Assembly (NCBI GenBank): GCA_947496605.1 | Contig: CANMDF010000002.1 | Coordinates: 806,001 to 870,000, forward strand | Length of the DNA stretch: 64,000 bases | Direction of reading: 5' to 3' | Origin: an uncultured Paracoccaceae bacterium | GTDB taxonomy: Bacteria; Pseudomonadota; Alphaproteobacteria; Rhodobacterales; Rhodobacteraceae | Shown here: positions 1 to 8,032 of the stretch, one piece after another | How the letters are laid out: each line of letters begins with the position of its first letter | Position numbering within the stretch: the first letter of the stretch is position 1 | The notes under the pieces: model-generated | What the model was told of the DNA's origin: nothing | The model's database searches: none | The model's input: only the letters and a program-made list of their open reading frames with translations | Translations under genes and position numbers: made by a program

Positions 1-1229
1 CGTCGCAAGCCGCCAGCCGCATTCTGGAAGGTTTTAAGCCTGAGTATGAAAGCACGATCACCAGCCAGCTGTTTGATGCGGGCGCGGTCATGTTGGGCAA
101 GCTGAACATGGACGAATTCGCGATGGGGTCGTCGAATGAAACCTCTGTTTACGGCAACGCGGTTAACCCGTGGAAGCGTGACGGTGATAGCGCGGAACTG
201 ACACCGGGGGGATCCTCTGGTGGGTCTGCAAGCGCTGTTGCGGCTGACCTTTGTCTGGCGGCAACCGGCACCGACACGGGCGGGTCAATCCGCCAGCCAG
301 CCGCGTTTGTCGGCATCACCGGCCTGAAACCAACCTATGGCCGCGTGTCCCGTTGGGGCATTGTGGCGTTTGCCTCCTCCTTGGACCAAGCGGGACCAAT
401 GACAAAAGATGTGCGCGACGCTGCTATCATGTTGGGTGCGATGTCCGGTCATGATCCACTGGACAGCACCAGCGCTGATCTGGCTGTGCCTGACTTTGAG
501 GCGGCGCTGACGGGTGACATTCGTGGCAAAACTATCGGTATTCCCAAGGAATACCGCATGGACGGGATGCCAGCGGAAATCGAAAAGCTGTGGGAAGACG
601 GCACGACGATGTTGAAAGACGCAGGTGCGAATATCGCTGAGATCACGCTGCCGCATACGAAATACGCATTGCCTGCGTATTATGTGATTGCGCCAGCTGA
701 AGCATCGTCAAACCTTGCCCGCTATGACGGCGTGCGCTTTGGCCACCGTGCCAAGCTTGCACAAGGTGACGGCATCACAGAGATGTATGAAAAGACCCGT
801 GCCGAAGGGTTCGGGCCCGAAGTGCAGCGTCGCGTCATGGTCGGCACATACGTGCTGTCCGCTGGGTTCTACGACGCCTACTATAACCGCGCCCGCCGGG
901 TTCGCGCGCTGATCAAGCAGGACTTTGATAAGGTGTTTGCCGATGGGGTGGATGCGATCCTGACGCCTGCGACACCGTCTGCTGCTTTTGGATTGGGCGA
1001 AATGACGGATGCGGATCCGATCCAAATGTATCTCAACGATGTGTTCACGGTGACTGTGAACCTTGCCGGCCTGCCTGGCATTGCTGTGCCAACGGGTATC
1101 GACAAGCAAGGTCTTCCATTGGGTTTGCAGCTGATTGGGCGGCCTTGGGAAGAGGGTGAATTGTTGAATGTGGCATATAGCCTCGAACAATCTGCTGGTT
1201 TTGTGGCCAAACCCACCAAGTGGTGGTAA
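1..1229 (+). CDS. gatA: Aspartyl/glutamyl-tRNA amidotransferase subunit A (5' truncated by window edge)
   Basis: GatA is the amidase subunit of GatCAB, which converts misacylated Glu-tRNAGln and Asp-tRNAAsn to the correct Gln and Asn forms in the cytoplasm. The frame is open from base 3, so the first ATG in the ORF track (90) is internal: upstream codons read [13 protein letters not shown], as in the family. The amidase signature is intact, with [11 protein letters not shown] and [12 protein letters not shown] carrying two Ser of the Ser-cisSer-Lys triad; the Lys lies outside the window. [14 protein letters not shown] is also diagnostic. The C-terminal part ends normally with [12 protein letters not shown] and a TAA stop. 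Confidence 0.96.
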   Translation, partial: SQAASRILEGFKPEYESTITSQLFDAGAVMLGKLNMDEFAMGSSNETSVYGNAVNPWKRDGDSAELTPGGSSGGSASAVAADLCLAATGTDTGGSIRQPAAFVGITGLKPTYGRVSRWGIVAFASSLDQAGPMTKDVRDAAIMLGAMSGHDPLDSTSADLAVPDFEAALTGDIRGKTIGIPKEYRMDGMPAEIEKLWEDGTTMLKDAGANIAEITLPHTKYALPAYYVIAPAEASSNLARYDGVRFGHRAKLAQGDGITEMYEKTRAEGFGPEVQRRVMVGTYVLSAGFYDAYYNRARRVRALIKQDFDKVFADGVDAILTPATPSAAFGLGEMTDADPIQMYLNDVFTVTVNLAGLPGIAVPTGIDKQGLPLGLQLIGRPWEEGELLNVAYSLEQSAGFVAKPTKWW

Positions 1230-1269
1230 CCTTTGATAAAACACGATGCAGTCTAACAGGTAGCAAGAC

Positions 1270-2019
1270 ATGAAAACTGGCATTCTATTCGCAGTCGCGC
1301 TGATTGGCCTTGCCGCCTGTACACCTCGTGTTGTGCCGACAGAACGCGGCGTTGGCTTTGATGATTTTACGCGGTTTGAACTGGAACGGGCGCGTCGTGA
1401 AGCGCAACTGACCTCGCCCCGGACTACGATTGTACCGGGTGCGCAGGTCACTTCTATTCCATCGCAAGCGCCGGTCAACGACCCGCAGATCATTCCATCC
1501 AGTGAGCTTGCGCAAGCAGGGATTGGGTCTGCCACCACCAATGCCGGTGTCAGAGCAAACCCATTGCGCACCCAAGGGCTGCAAGCGTCACCCAGCAATC
1601 CTGCACCTGCATTGGTGAACTCTGGAACAGGACTGTCTGACGAGCAAAGTTTTGATGCTGTCACAGGTCGTGAATCGATTGAAAGCGATGCTCAGCGCCG
1701 TGCTGCACAAGCTGCTGCACGCGAACAGGTAGCGGTGACGGCTGTGCCTGAGCGCCCGTCGAATACCGGACCAAATATCGTTGAGTTCGCATTGGCTGCT
1801 CCAAACGTCAAAGGACAGGAATGGTATAGCCGGTCACTCTTGTCCGGGGATTCCCGTTTTCGCCGCAACTGTGCAACTTATGCGTCTGCGGATGATGCAC
1901 AGCGTGATTTCCTTGCGCGTGGCGGGCCCGAACGTGATCGCCGCGGTATTGATCCGGACGGTGACGGTTTCGCATGTGGATGGGACCCAGCACCCTTTAT
2001 TCAGGCCGTACGCAACTGA
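1270..2019 (+). CDS. Lipoprotein with C-terminal Excalibur calcium-binding domain
   Basis: A 249-residue envelope protein. The N-terminus is a lipoprotein signal peptide with lipobox LAAC (Cys17). The middle (about 30-190) is low-complexity, rich in Ala, Pro, Gln and Ser. The last 60 residues hold an Excalibur-type motif, RRGIDPDGDGFACGWDP, with a Cys pair (FRRNCATY and FACGW) and Asp residues resembling an EF-hand loop. The domain is known in extracellular proteins; its job here is unknown. The reading frame of the next gene starts inside the 3' end of this one (46-bp overlap), suggesting co-expression. The start has a lipobox at the right distance. Confidence 0.85.
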   Translation: MKTGILFAVALIGLAACTPRVVPTERGVGFDDFTRFELERARREAQLTSPRTTIVPGAQVTSIPSQAPVNDPQIIPSSELAQAGIGSATTNAGVRANPLRTQGLQASPSNPAPALVNSGTGLSDEQSFDAVTGRESIESDAQRRAAQAAAREQVAVTAVPERPSNTGPNIVEFALAAPNVKGQEWYSRSLLSGDSRFRRNCATYASADDAQRDFLARGGPERDRRGIDPDGDGFACGWDPAPFIQAVRN

Positions 2020-2711
2020 GGCTGACGACGCGACCATCACCCAATTATGGGCCACGTCGCGACGGGGCGAAACCTGACATCGTTGTCATTCACTACACTG
2101 CAATGGCGTCAGCACGGACTGCGGCCAATACGCTATGTAACCCCGATACAGAGGTCTCTGCGCATTATCTGATTGCCGAGGACGGTGAAGTCATGTCGCT
2201 TGTCCCTGAAGCAATGCGGGCTTGGCATGCTGGTGCGGGGGCGTGGGGCAATGTGACGGACGTCAACAGCCGCTCAATTGGGATTGAACTGGCAAACACT
2301 GGCTTTGCACCATTTGCAGCGGCTCAGATGGATGCGTTGGCGGATGTACTAAGGGGTATCAACGCCCGCTGGAATATCCGCCCTGAACGCGTCATCGGGC
2401 ATTCTGATATGGCGCCGGGACGCAAGATTGACCCCGGAGCACGGTTTGATTGGCGCAGATTGGCGCTGGAAAGTTTGTCGATCTGGCCTTCCCCCAGCGT
2501 TGATGCGCATTCATGGCCAAAAACCGACGAAGCCCGGTTTACTGCGATGATGGCGGCCTTTGGTTATACTGCGACGGATGATGTGGAACTGCTTTTGAAA
2601 AGCTTGCGCCTCAGGTTCCGTCCGGGCGCAGATGGCCCATTAGACGCCACAGATCTTGCCATCATCACAGACCTTGCCCGCCGTTTCCCCGTTGACGTGA
2701 ACGGCGCATGA
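1974..2711 (+). CDS. N-acetylmuramoyl-L-alanine amidase (Amidase_2, AmpD/AmiD-like)
   Basis: Zinc amidase that cleaves the MurNAc-L-Ala bond in peptidoglycan or recycled muropeptides. Zinc and catalytic motifs are visible: VIHYTAM (first His), WHAGAGAWG, and GHSDMAPGRKIDPG (second His, Lys/Asp). About 150 residues of amidase domain are followed by an 80-residue helical tail (SLRLRFRPG) that looks like a degenerate peptidoglycan-binding repeat. No signal peptide is obvious, so it could be a cytoplasmic recycling enzyme of AmpD type. The start is uncertain: ATG 1974 or 1980 both lie within the preceding gene. Confidence 0.88.
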   Translation: MWMGPSTLYSGRTQLRLTTRPSPNYGPRRDGAKPDIVVIHYTAMASARTAANTLCNPDTEVSAHYLIAEDGEVMSLVPEAMRAWHAGAGAWGNVTDVNSRSIGIELANTGFAPFAAAQMDALADVLRGINARWNIRPERVIGHSDMAPGRKIDPGARFDWRRLALESLSIWPSPSVDAHSWPKTDEARFTAMMAAFGYTATDDVELLLKSLRLRFRPGADGPLDATDLAIITDLARRFPVDVNGA

Positions 2712-2727
2712 GCCTAACCCCGCAATT

Positions 2728-3097
2728 GCGCGGATGGCTGGGTGACTGCGGCAGTGATGTCGAGGAAAGTCCGGACTCCAAAAAGCACGGTGCCGGGTAA
2801 CGCCCGGCGGGGGTAACCCCAGGGATAGCGCCACAGAAAACAGACTACCTGACCCCGGTCAGGAAAAGGTGAAACGGTGGGGTAAGAGCCCACCGCGCGA
2901 GCGGCAACGCAAGCGGCACGGCAAGCCCCACCGGGAGCAATGCCAAATAGGGACCTCGCGTCGCAAGACGGGGATGCTTGAACCCCAGACGGTCCGGGTT
3001 GGCAGCTAGAGGGCGCTTGGTAACAGGCGTTCCAGATGAATGGTCATCCAAAGTGGTTCGCCACTTGGACAAAATCCGGCTTATAGGCCATCCGCGC
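2728..3097 (+). ncRNA. rnpB: RNase P RNA, bacterial class A
   Basis: The catalytic RNA of ribonuclease P, which trims tRNA 5' leaders. The ends are set by a perfect 11-bp P1 helix: GCGCGGATGGC at 2728-2738 pairs with GCCATCCGCGC at 3087-3097. Conserved core segments are present: GAGGAAAGTCCGGACTCC near the 5' side, ACAGAA, and the 3' segment AATCCGGCTTATAGGCC. About 370 nt is normal for this RNA. ORF-track entries overlapping it (2640-2834, 2845-3267, 2978-3166, 3040-3297) are spurious. Confidence 0.96.
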
Positions 3098-3350
3098 GTA
3101 TTTACTTGGATAAGATTTTGCAGGCTTGCTTTGCCCAAACTTATGGGTCGGCATTTTTGCAAGTGACGTTTGCAGAGATACGCATCGACGCATTGCTGGT
3201 CCTTGGCTACCCTACCTTCACCGCAATCGCGACCCAAAATCAGACGACAGAACGCGCAGACGACCAAAAGGGAAACACCCTATTGGACGACGGGTGACCT
3301 GCGGCCTGATCTCTGGGACCTCACTTTGTTGCACCCATAGGAGACTTGTT

Positions 3351-3992
3351 ATGACCCTCAAAGTAATTGGAACTGGCTTAAGCCGCACTGGCACCATGTC
3401 GACGCGCATGGCCCTTGAACACCTCGGCTTTGGGCCGTGTCATCACATGATGGCCCTTTTCGCAGATCCCGCTCAAGTGGCGATCTGGACAGAGGTTGCA
3501 CGCGGCAAGACGACAGACTGGGGGGCCGTTTTTGACGGTTTTACAGCCCAGGTTGATTTCCCCGGCGGCCGCGTCTGGCAGCAAATGATTGATGCCTTTC
3601 CAGATGCGAAAGTTCTACACACCGAACGCCCCGAAGAAGATTGGTGGGCGAGCTTCAGCAAAACCGTTCTTAAGGTTTGGAAGCATCACAAAATGCTGAC
3701 CCGCAACATGCCTGCGCACATACAAGACATTTTTACAAACCTGACCCCGTTCTACATCGACGACACCTTTGGTGGATTGCCGGACAAGGCAATGGCGATC
3801 GAGGCATACCGTCGAAACAATGCGCTTGTGCGCGAACTGGTCCCTGCAAACAGACTTCTGGTCTTCACGCCCTCAGATGGATGGGGCCCACTTTGTGACT
3901 TTCTGGACGTACCTGTTCCGGCAGACCCTTTTCCACGCAGCAATGCGCGTGACGAGTTCTGGAGCAATTTTGAAGAAGAACCAGCCGATTGA
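3351..3992 (+). CDS. Sulfotransferase family protein
   Basis: The family transfers sulfuryl groups from PAPS. The N-terminus VIGTGLSRTGTMSTRMALEHLG is the 5'-phosphosulfate-binding loop, followed by FPDAKVLHTERPEEDWWASF, the 3'-phosphate-binding strand with Arg and Ser. The ORF-track start at 3126 is too early: ATG 3351 has AGGAG seven bases upstream, and the residues before it do not resemble the family. At 213 residues it is of normal size. The acceptor is unknown. It stands alone between rnpB and a small secreted protein, with no PAPS synthesis genes nearby. Confidence 0.85.
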   Translation: MTLKVIGTGLSRTGTMSTRMALEHLGFGPCHHMMALFADPAQVAIWTEVARGKTTDWGAVFDGFTAQVDFPGGRVWQQMIDAFPDAKVLHTERPEEDWWASFSKTVLKVWKHHKMLTRNMPAHIQDIFTNLTPFYIDDTFGGLPDKAMAIEAYRRNNALVRELVPANRLLVFTPSDGWGPLCDFLDVPVPADPFPRSNARDEFWSNFEEEPAD

Positions 3993-4001
3993 ACGGCACT
4001 T

Positions 4002-4045
4002 GCCCGTGGCCTGATCAGTCAGTCACGGGCCAACCCTCATTTTTA
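4002..4045 (+). terminator. Possible intrinsic terminator after the sulfotransferase
   Basis: GCCCGTG (4002-4008) pairs with CACGGGC (4024-4030). The 15-nt loop itself contains palindromic CTGATCAG. A five-T run follows only after ten more bases, so the spacing is long for a classic terminator. Confidence 0.35.
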
Positions 4046-4055
4046 GAGACTTGAT

Positions 4056-4409
4056 ATGAAACGCATACTCTTTGTGCTCATGATGATATTCATCTCACTC
4101 CCTCTTTTTGCCAATGATAGAAACCGTTCGACTCCCGTTTGGATGATGGTCGTGCATGAGATTGAAGACTACGAAGAGTGGCGTTTCGTTTTCGACAGTG
4201 GTCTTTCAACCCGGCAAAGCGCGGGTGAACTGTCTTTTGAAATCAACAGAGACCCGGGTGATCCTAGCCAAATTATCGCAATTTTCCAATGGGACACCGC
4301 AGAACGGGCGCAGGCGTTTGTGGATGACCCCACTGTCCGCAATGCGATGAAAGCGGCTGGCGTGGTATCTGATCCGATTGTGACTTTCTACAAAGGTGCC
4401 CCGCGCTAA
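4056..4409 (+). CDS. Small secreted protein with antibiotic-monooxygenase-like (dimeric alpha/beta) fold
   Basis: 117 residues with a clear Sec signal peptide (MKRILFVLMMIFISLPLFA-N). The mature part reads like a single ferredoxin-like dimeric barrel unit: VHEIEDYEEWRFVFD early, then IIAIFQWDTAERAQAFVDDP and a terminal VSDPIVTFYKG strand. This pattern is typical of ABM or DUF1330-type small domains. No catalytic residue can be assigned and the substrate is unknown. It converges on the LysR gene to its right, the stops being 9 bp apart. Confidence 0.7.
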   Translation: MKRILFVLMMIFISLPLFANDRNRSTPVWMMVVHEIEDYEEWRFVFDSGLSTRQSAGELSFEINRDPGDPSQIIAIFQWDTAERAQAFVDDPTVRNAMKAAGVVSDPIVTFYKGAPR

Positions 4410-4417
4410 GACGGAGG

Positions 4418-5314
4418 TTAGTCCAAACCTGTTAGCAATGGCTTCTTGTCTTTCAGAAACGCAACCAAAGCGTCCAAGACAACGCGCACTCGGTGAGATC
4501 CACGTGCAGATTCATGATAAAGAACCCAAGAATCCAACTGGTCGAATGGGTCGGGAAAGACCCGTTCAAGGTTCGCGCAAGTATCGCCCACTGCACAAAA
4601 GAGCGGGCCAATACCATTTCCTTGTTCAATCATGACACGCGCGGAATCAGAGTTTTCTACGCGGGTTGTTGGACGATCAGGATCGGCGAATTGTTCCAGC
4701 CAGCCAAAGCAACGTGCATGCAAAAGTGGTGTCCCGTAGCGGACCAGATTATGGCCGGTGAGGTCCTCGGGTGAATTGGGGCGGGCGTGCTGGGTAAGGT
4801 ATTCCTGCGAAGCGTAAAGCGCACTGCCCCATGTGAAAGAATAGGCAATCACGAGGCCGGGATCTTTGGGAGAAATTGTGCGGACCGCGATATCTGCGTC
4901 GCCTTTCGCCAGATCAACACCAGAAATCGCGCTCATCAGGTCAATGTGTAGGCCGCTGTGGGTTTGGGCGACTTCACCGACCAATGGGCGCAACACGTGC
5001 GCGGCGGTCGGGACACAAGCTACTTTGACTGTGCCAACAGGCTCTTCCCGCATGGAACGCACATTGTTCCGGGTCGTATTGACGGTCGTATCCATCATTT
5101 CCGCAGCGTCTGCGATCGCTAACCCCTCAGAGGTGAAGATAAAGTCACCGCCACCGCGTACAATCAGAGTCGCGCCAAACGCTTCTTCTGCTGCGGTAAG
5201 TCTGCGACTAACTGTTGATCCATCAACACCAAGGATGCGGGCAGCCCCGGCGATAGAGCCTTCATTCCGCAGGGCAAGAACAACGCGAAAATCGCTCCAA
5301 TTTGGGTCTGCCAT
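4418..5314 (-). CDS. LysR-family transcriptional regulator
   Basis: 298 residues. The N-terminal winged helix (about 5-65) contains GSIAGAARILGVDGSTVSRRL, the LysR recognition-helix region. The rest is a periplasmic-binding-protein-like effector domain. The DSSTVSRRL variant and the GGGDF wing point to the subgroup often annotated as LysR-like with a degenerate N-terminus. The effector is unknown and no divergent partner gene sits next to its start: the next gene upstream is rpmG, 330 bp away. Confidence 0.88.
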   Translation of the reverse strand: MADPNWSDFRVVLALRNEGSIAGAARILGVDGSTVSRRLTAAEEAFGATLIVRGGGDFIFTSEGLAIADAAEMMDTTVNTTRNNVRSMREEPVGTVKVACVPTAAHVLRPLVGEVAQTHSGLHIDLMSAISGVDLAKGDADIAVRTISPKDPGLVIAYSFTWGSALYASQEYLTQHARPNSPEDLTGHNLVRYGTPLLHARCFGWLEQFADPDRPTTRVENSDSARVMIEQGNGIGPLFCAVGDTCANLERVFPDPFDQLDSWVLYHESARGSHRVRVVLDALVAFLKDKKPLLTGLD

Positions 5315-5645
5315 ACGTCTTTTGTTCCATGTATAAATAGAGTTTGATGGTTTTTAAGGTCTTGGGCAAGGCATTCTAGAAACACTATGCGGCACGCGCA
5401 GTTGCAGCAATTCGTGCGCAGGCCTGCAACGCAGGCGAAAGGTCCACGCGGACACTCACAAGAGCTATATTTGTTCTTGCAAGTGGTTATCGCAGATTCG
5501 ATTGCGAGACTTCGCGGTTCGATGTCTCATAATTCCGCTGGCCTAAGCCTTTCCGGTTGACTCGGGCCCGCGCACGGGTAAAAGGCAGCTTCAACCAGAT
5601 TAACGCGATGTGCCGTACACGGCCCGCAATCAGAGGATATGAGAT
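5315..5645. other. 331-bp intergenic region between divergent lysR and rpmG
   Basis: No credible gene is seen; the ORF-track entry 5487-5783 on the minus strand is antisense to rpmG. The region must hold the divergent promoters of the LysR gene (left) and rpmG (right). A GCGCACG-type inverted repeat occurs around 5390-5420. A weak rpmG promoter candidate is listed separately. Confidence 0.6.
5557..5584 (+). promoter_or_regulatory. Candidate sigma-70 promoter for rpmG
   Basis: TTGACT (5557-5562), a 16-bp G+C-rich spacer, then TAAAAG (5579-5584), about 60 bp before the rpmG start. The -35 is good and the -10 poor; alphaproteobacterial housekeeping promoters tolerate this. Confidence 0.35.
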
Positions 5646-5813
5646 ATGGCGAAGCCAACCACGATCAAAATCCGCCTGAACTCCACTGCGGGGACCGGGC
5701 ATTTCTACGTCACAAAAAAGAACGCACGTACAATGACTGAAAAGATGGTCATCAAAAAGTACGATCCCGTTGTGCGCAAGCACGTCGAGTATAAGGAAGG
5801 CAAGATCAAGTAA
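5646..5813 (+). CDS. rpmG: 50S ribosomal protein L33
   Basis: Not in the ORF track because it is only 55 residues. Translation begins [23 protein letters not shown] and ends [18 protein letters not shown], the full L33 pattern ([12 protein letters not shown] in the middle). It lacks the two CxxC pairs of zinc-binding L33 and is therefore the zinc-independent form. AGAGGA lies at the expected distance upstream and an intrinsic terminator follows, so it is probably a monocistronic unit. Confidence 0.96.
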   Translation: MAKPTTIKIRLNSTAGTGHFYVTKKNARTMTEKMVIKKYDPVVRKHVEYKEGKIK

Positions 5814-5840
5814 TTGATCGCCTAGCCCGAAGACTGATTA

Positions 5841-5870
5841 AGCCGCACTCTTGGAGCGCGGCTTTTTTGT
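5841..5870 (+). terminator. Intrinsic terminator of rpmG
   Basis: AGCCGC (5841-5846) pairs with GCGGCT (5858-5863), with an inner CTC/GAG helix, followed by a T6 run. It serves the plus strand only; the other side is not T-rich on the minus strand. Confidence 0.88.
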
Positions 5871-5875
5871 TTGCA

Positions 5876-6340
5876 TTAGCCCATTGGCGGGTCGGCCGGT
5901 TTGCCGTCGAGTGTATGATAAACCCGTGTCTGTGTTTCGCGATTAAAAGTCAGCCTGCGATCGTGATCTGGGTATGTAACGACATCATGCGGGCTGCGCG
6001 TGCCAACCACCAAATAAGTGACGTCCTCGTCGCTTGCGTTCTCAAGGCAGTGCCCGGCTGGATCGTTTGCGGGAAAGCAGGCGGCGTCACCCGCGCTGAT
6101 AGGAGTAACCGTATCCCCTTCATGGACCAGAACCGTTCCCGCGATCACGTAAATGAATTCATCCTCTTCGGCGTGCCAATGTTTGAACGAAGACTTCGAT
6201 CCGGGCGGCAAGGTTTCCGTGAAAGCACCGAATTGGGTCAACCCCCCTGCATCGCTAAAGAGTGCGGCACTGTAGCGACCAAGCGCATCAGGCGCTTCTG
6301 GCTCCTCTATTGGCACTTCTGATTTGCGAAGGATCGGCAT
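5876..6340 (-). CDS. Cupin-domain protein
   Basis: 154 residues forming one cupin barrel. Motif 1 is FKHWHAEEDEFIYVIAG (His-x-His...Glu metal ligands) and motif 2 is PAGHCLENASDEDVTYLVVG (the fourth His ligand). Such small cupins bind Fe, Mn or Zn and include dioxygenases, isomerases and sensors; the substrate cannot be read here. It overlaps the upstream MAPEG gene by one base (TAATG), so the two are probably translated together. Confidence 0.82.
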   Translation of the reverse strand: MPILRKSEVPIEEPEAPDALGRYSAALFSDAGGLTQFGAFTETLPPGSKSSFKHWHAEEDEFIYVIAGTVLVHEGDTVTPISAGDAACFPANDPAGHCLENASDEDVTYLVVGTRSPHDVVTYPDHDRRLTFNRETQTRVYHTLDGKPADPPMG

Positions 6341-6732
6341 TAGCCAAGGACCGTGATCAGCAAAGTGATGAGAAGTCCTATTTGGGCAAGCAGTGTCAGA
6401 GCCATGCCGAAGAAGCGAAATCGCCAGTTTACGCCGTCATGGGCAAAATAGACCCCGTGCAATATCCGCCCAACAATCAATGCGGTGGCGCAGAGGATCA
6501 GCATGAAACGGTCGCCATCCTGCACTTCTGCCAAGCCCATCAGGATGAGCGCAATAGGTAACTGTTCAACCGCGTTTGCATGACCGCGAATTGCCTTGGC
6601 CATTGACCGGCTGTCGCCATCGCCCATGACCACTCCATCGCGTCTACGAAACTGTATCACTTTGATGGTCAGCAATAGAATAATCACACCAGCCAGGACT
6701 GCTGTGATGGATGTGATGGGAAGAGTGATCAT
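6340..6732 (-). CDS. MAPEG-family membrane protein
   Basis: 130 residues and four predicted membrane helices. Internal RGHANAVEQLPIALILMGLAE is the typical bacterial MAPEG segment (Arg-x-x-x-Asn and Glu), and GRILHGVYFAH matches the third helix. The family has glutathione-dependent or unknown activities. The ORF-track start (6903) runs into the neighbouring Bax-inhibitor gene; ATG 6732 begins MITLPITSITAVLAG directly with the first helix. Confidence 0.82.
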   Translation of the reverse strand: MITLPITSITAVLAGVIILLLTIKVIQFRRRDGVVMGDGDSRSMAKAIRGHANAVEQLPIALILMGLAEVQDGDRFMLILCATALIVGRILHGVYFAHDGVNWRFRFFGMALTLLAQIGLLITLLITVLG

Positions 6733-6750
6733 GACGTGGCCTATGCGCAA

Positions 6751-6780
6751 AGAAAAAGGGCTGATGTTTCCATCAGCCCT
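6751..6780 (-). terminator. Intrinsic terminator of the Bax-inhibitor-like gene
   Basis: On the minus strand GGGCTGATG, loop GAAA, CATCAGCCC, then TTTTTCTTT. The 9-bp perfect stem lies between the Bax-inhibitor stop (6804) and the MAPEG start (6732), so these two genes are separate transcription units. Confidence 0.93.
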
Positions 6781-6803
6781 TAGATCGTTCAAAAGTTCAA
6801 CGC

Positions 6804-7541
6804 TTATTCGCGGCTGCCGAACAGTTGCAGCAGGAACATGAACATGTTGATAAAGTTCAGGTAAAGGTTCAGCGCGCCCATGATAGCGGCTTTGCCCAAC
6901 CATTCCTGATCGCCATGTGCGGCATGTGCCACGTACTCGGTCTTGATACGCTGCGTGTCGTAAGCTGTCAGACCGGCAAAGATCAAAACACCCAATGCAG
7001 AGATAGCGAACATGATCGCAGGTGACTGCAAGAAGATGTTCACGATCATCGCAACAACCAAGCCGATCACACCCATGATGAGGAATGTGCCCCAGCCAGA
7101 CAGATCTTTCTTCGTTGTATAGCCGTAGAGGCTAAGACCAGCGAAGGCGATCGACGTGATCAAAAAGATGTTGGCGATCGATAGGCCGGTAAAGGCTACG
7201 AAAATCCATGCCATGGACAGACCCATCACAGATGCAAACACGTAGAAAAAGGTTTGTGCTGCGGCGGCAGAGAATTTGTTAATCATCGCGCCGAAGAAAA
7301 AAACCATTCCGAGTGGTGCAAACATTGCGATCCAGCCGAGGATATTTGGCGCCAGTGTGACCGGGTCACGGAAGATGCCAAGCAGTGCGGGGGACGTACC
7401 CACTGCCCATGCCACAGCAAATGTCAGCAACATGCCTACGGACATTGTGCCGTAGACTTTGTTCATGTGGGTGCGCAGACCCTCGTCGATTTCGGCCGCG
7501 CGTACTCCGCCGACCGTTCTAATGAGTTGTTCTTGTGCCAT
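6804..7541 (-). CDS. Bax inhibitor-1/YccA-family membrane protein
   Basis: 245 residues and seven predicted membrane helices in the inner membrane. The BI-1 family pattern is present: HMNKVYGTMSVGMLLTFAVAW at the first helix and AYDTQRIKTEY with its conserved Asp near the last helices. Relatives act as pH-sensitive Ca2+ leak channels or modulate FtsH proteolysis; the bacterial role is not settled. ATG 7541 is preceded by GGAGG, which rules out the longer ORF-track start. The leader carries a long hairpin (see 7577-7615). Confidence 0.9.
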   Translation of the reverse strand: MAQEQLIRTVGGVRAAEIDEGLRTHMNKVYGTMSVGMLLTFAVAWAVGTSPALLGIFRDPVTLAPNILGWIAMFAPLGMVFFFGAMINKFSAAAAQTFFYVFASVMGLSMAWIFVAFTGLSIANIFLITSIAFAGLSLYGYTTKKDLSGWGTFLIMGVIGLVVAMIVNIFLQSPAIMFAISALGVLIFAGLTAYDTQRIKTEYVAHAAHGDQEWLGKAAIMGALNLYLNFINMFMFLLQLFGSRE

Positions 7542-7576
7542 GTATTGACCTCCAAAAATAAACAGCGGCGCCGCAG

Positions 7577-7615
7577 ACGGGCATCCTTGCACGAGATATT
7601 GGCAGGGATGCCCGT
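7577..7615 (-). repeat. 14-bp hairpin in the leader of the Bax-inhibitor-like gene
   Basis: ACGGGCATCC (7577-7586) pairs perfectly with GGATGCCCGT (7606-7615). The stem extends inward by a wobble and TGC/GCA to about 14 bp with an 11-nt loop. A second palindrome, GCGGCGCCGC, follows on the minus strand before the ribosome-binding site. No T run follows on either strand, so it is not a standard terminator. Confidence 0.7.
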
Positions 7616-7696
7616 TAATTCAAGGCTTCAAAGGTCCATTATGCGGATTTCTGATCATTTTGGGCGGGAATGTCGCAGGTCGGACGGTTGCCGCGA

Positions 7697-7918
7697 TTAT
7701 TTTAACCAATGATCGGGTGCATTCCAGATCGTTTGACGTCCTTCGGCCAGCGCATCATGGCGTGAAATGCCAATATCTTTCAGCATGCGGTCATCCAATG
7801 CACGCAAATGGCGACGTTGACGTGCGACAGCAATCATGTGCCCCAAAGTGCCCAGCACCGAGCGGGGCTTAGGTTGGCAGTTTCCGAGTACAGTGGCGTT
7901 TTGAATTGTGACGGTCAT
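7697..7918 (-). CDS. DUF1127 small protein (YjiS-like)
   Basis: 73 residues. The C-terminal 45 are the DUF1127 domain: an Arg-rich helix (RQRRHLRALDDRMLKDIGISRHDA) followed by an EGRQ segment. Small Arg-rich DUF1127 proteins of Rhodobacterales and Rhizobiales have been tied to RNA binding and phosphate or carbon turnover; here the role is unknown. AAAGGGA precedes ATG 7918. It is divergent from the LysR gene at 8033. Confidence 0.85.
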   Translation of the reverse strand: MTVTIQNATVLGNCQPKPRSVLGTLGHMIAVARQRRHLRALDDRMLKDIGISRHDALAEGRQTIWNAPDHWLK

Positions 7919-7963
7919 GTTATTCCCTTTCGTGATGGATTGTTGCGTTCATATTTCGATGCT

Positions 7964-8021
7964 TGATATATGAGCGATCCTACGCCATAATGAAAATGAA
8001 TGTTTTTGAATTGATATATCA
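7964..8021. promoter_or_regulatory. Paired TGATATAT sites between DUF1127 gene and lysR
   Basis: TGATATATGA at 7964-7973 and the perfect palindrome TGATATATCA at 8012-8021, 48 bp apart, in the 114-bp divergent intergenic region. The right-hand copy ends 11 bp before the LysR ATG. The arrangement fits a LysR autoregulatory or divergent operator. Function is inferred only from position and symmetry. Confidence 0.5.
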
Positions 8022-8032
8022 GGATTTGTGAT

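Noticed and set aside
2845-3297. ORFs 2845-3267, 2978-3166 and 3040-3297
   Set aside because: They lie over or run out of the RNase P RNA gene, whose P1 helix and core are clear.
5487-5783. 98-aa minus-strand ORF over rpmG
   Set aside because: Antisense shadow of ribosomal protein L33.
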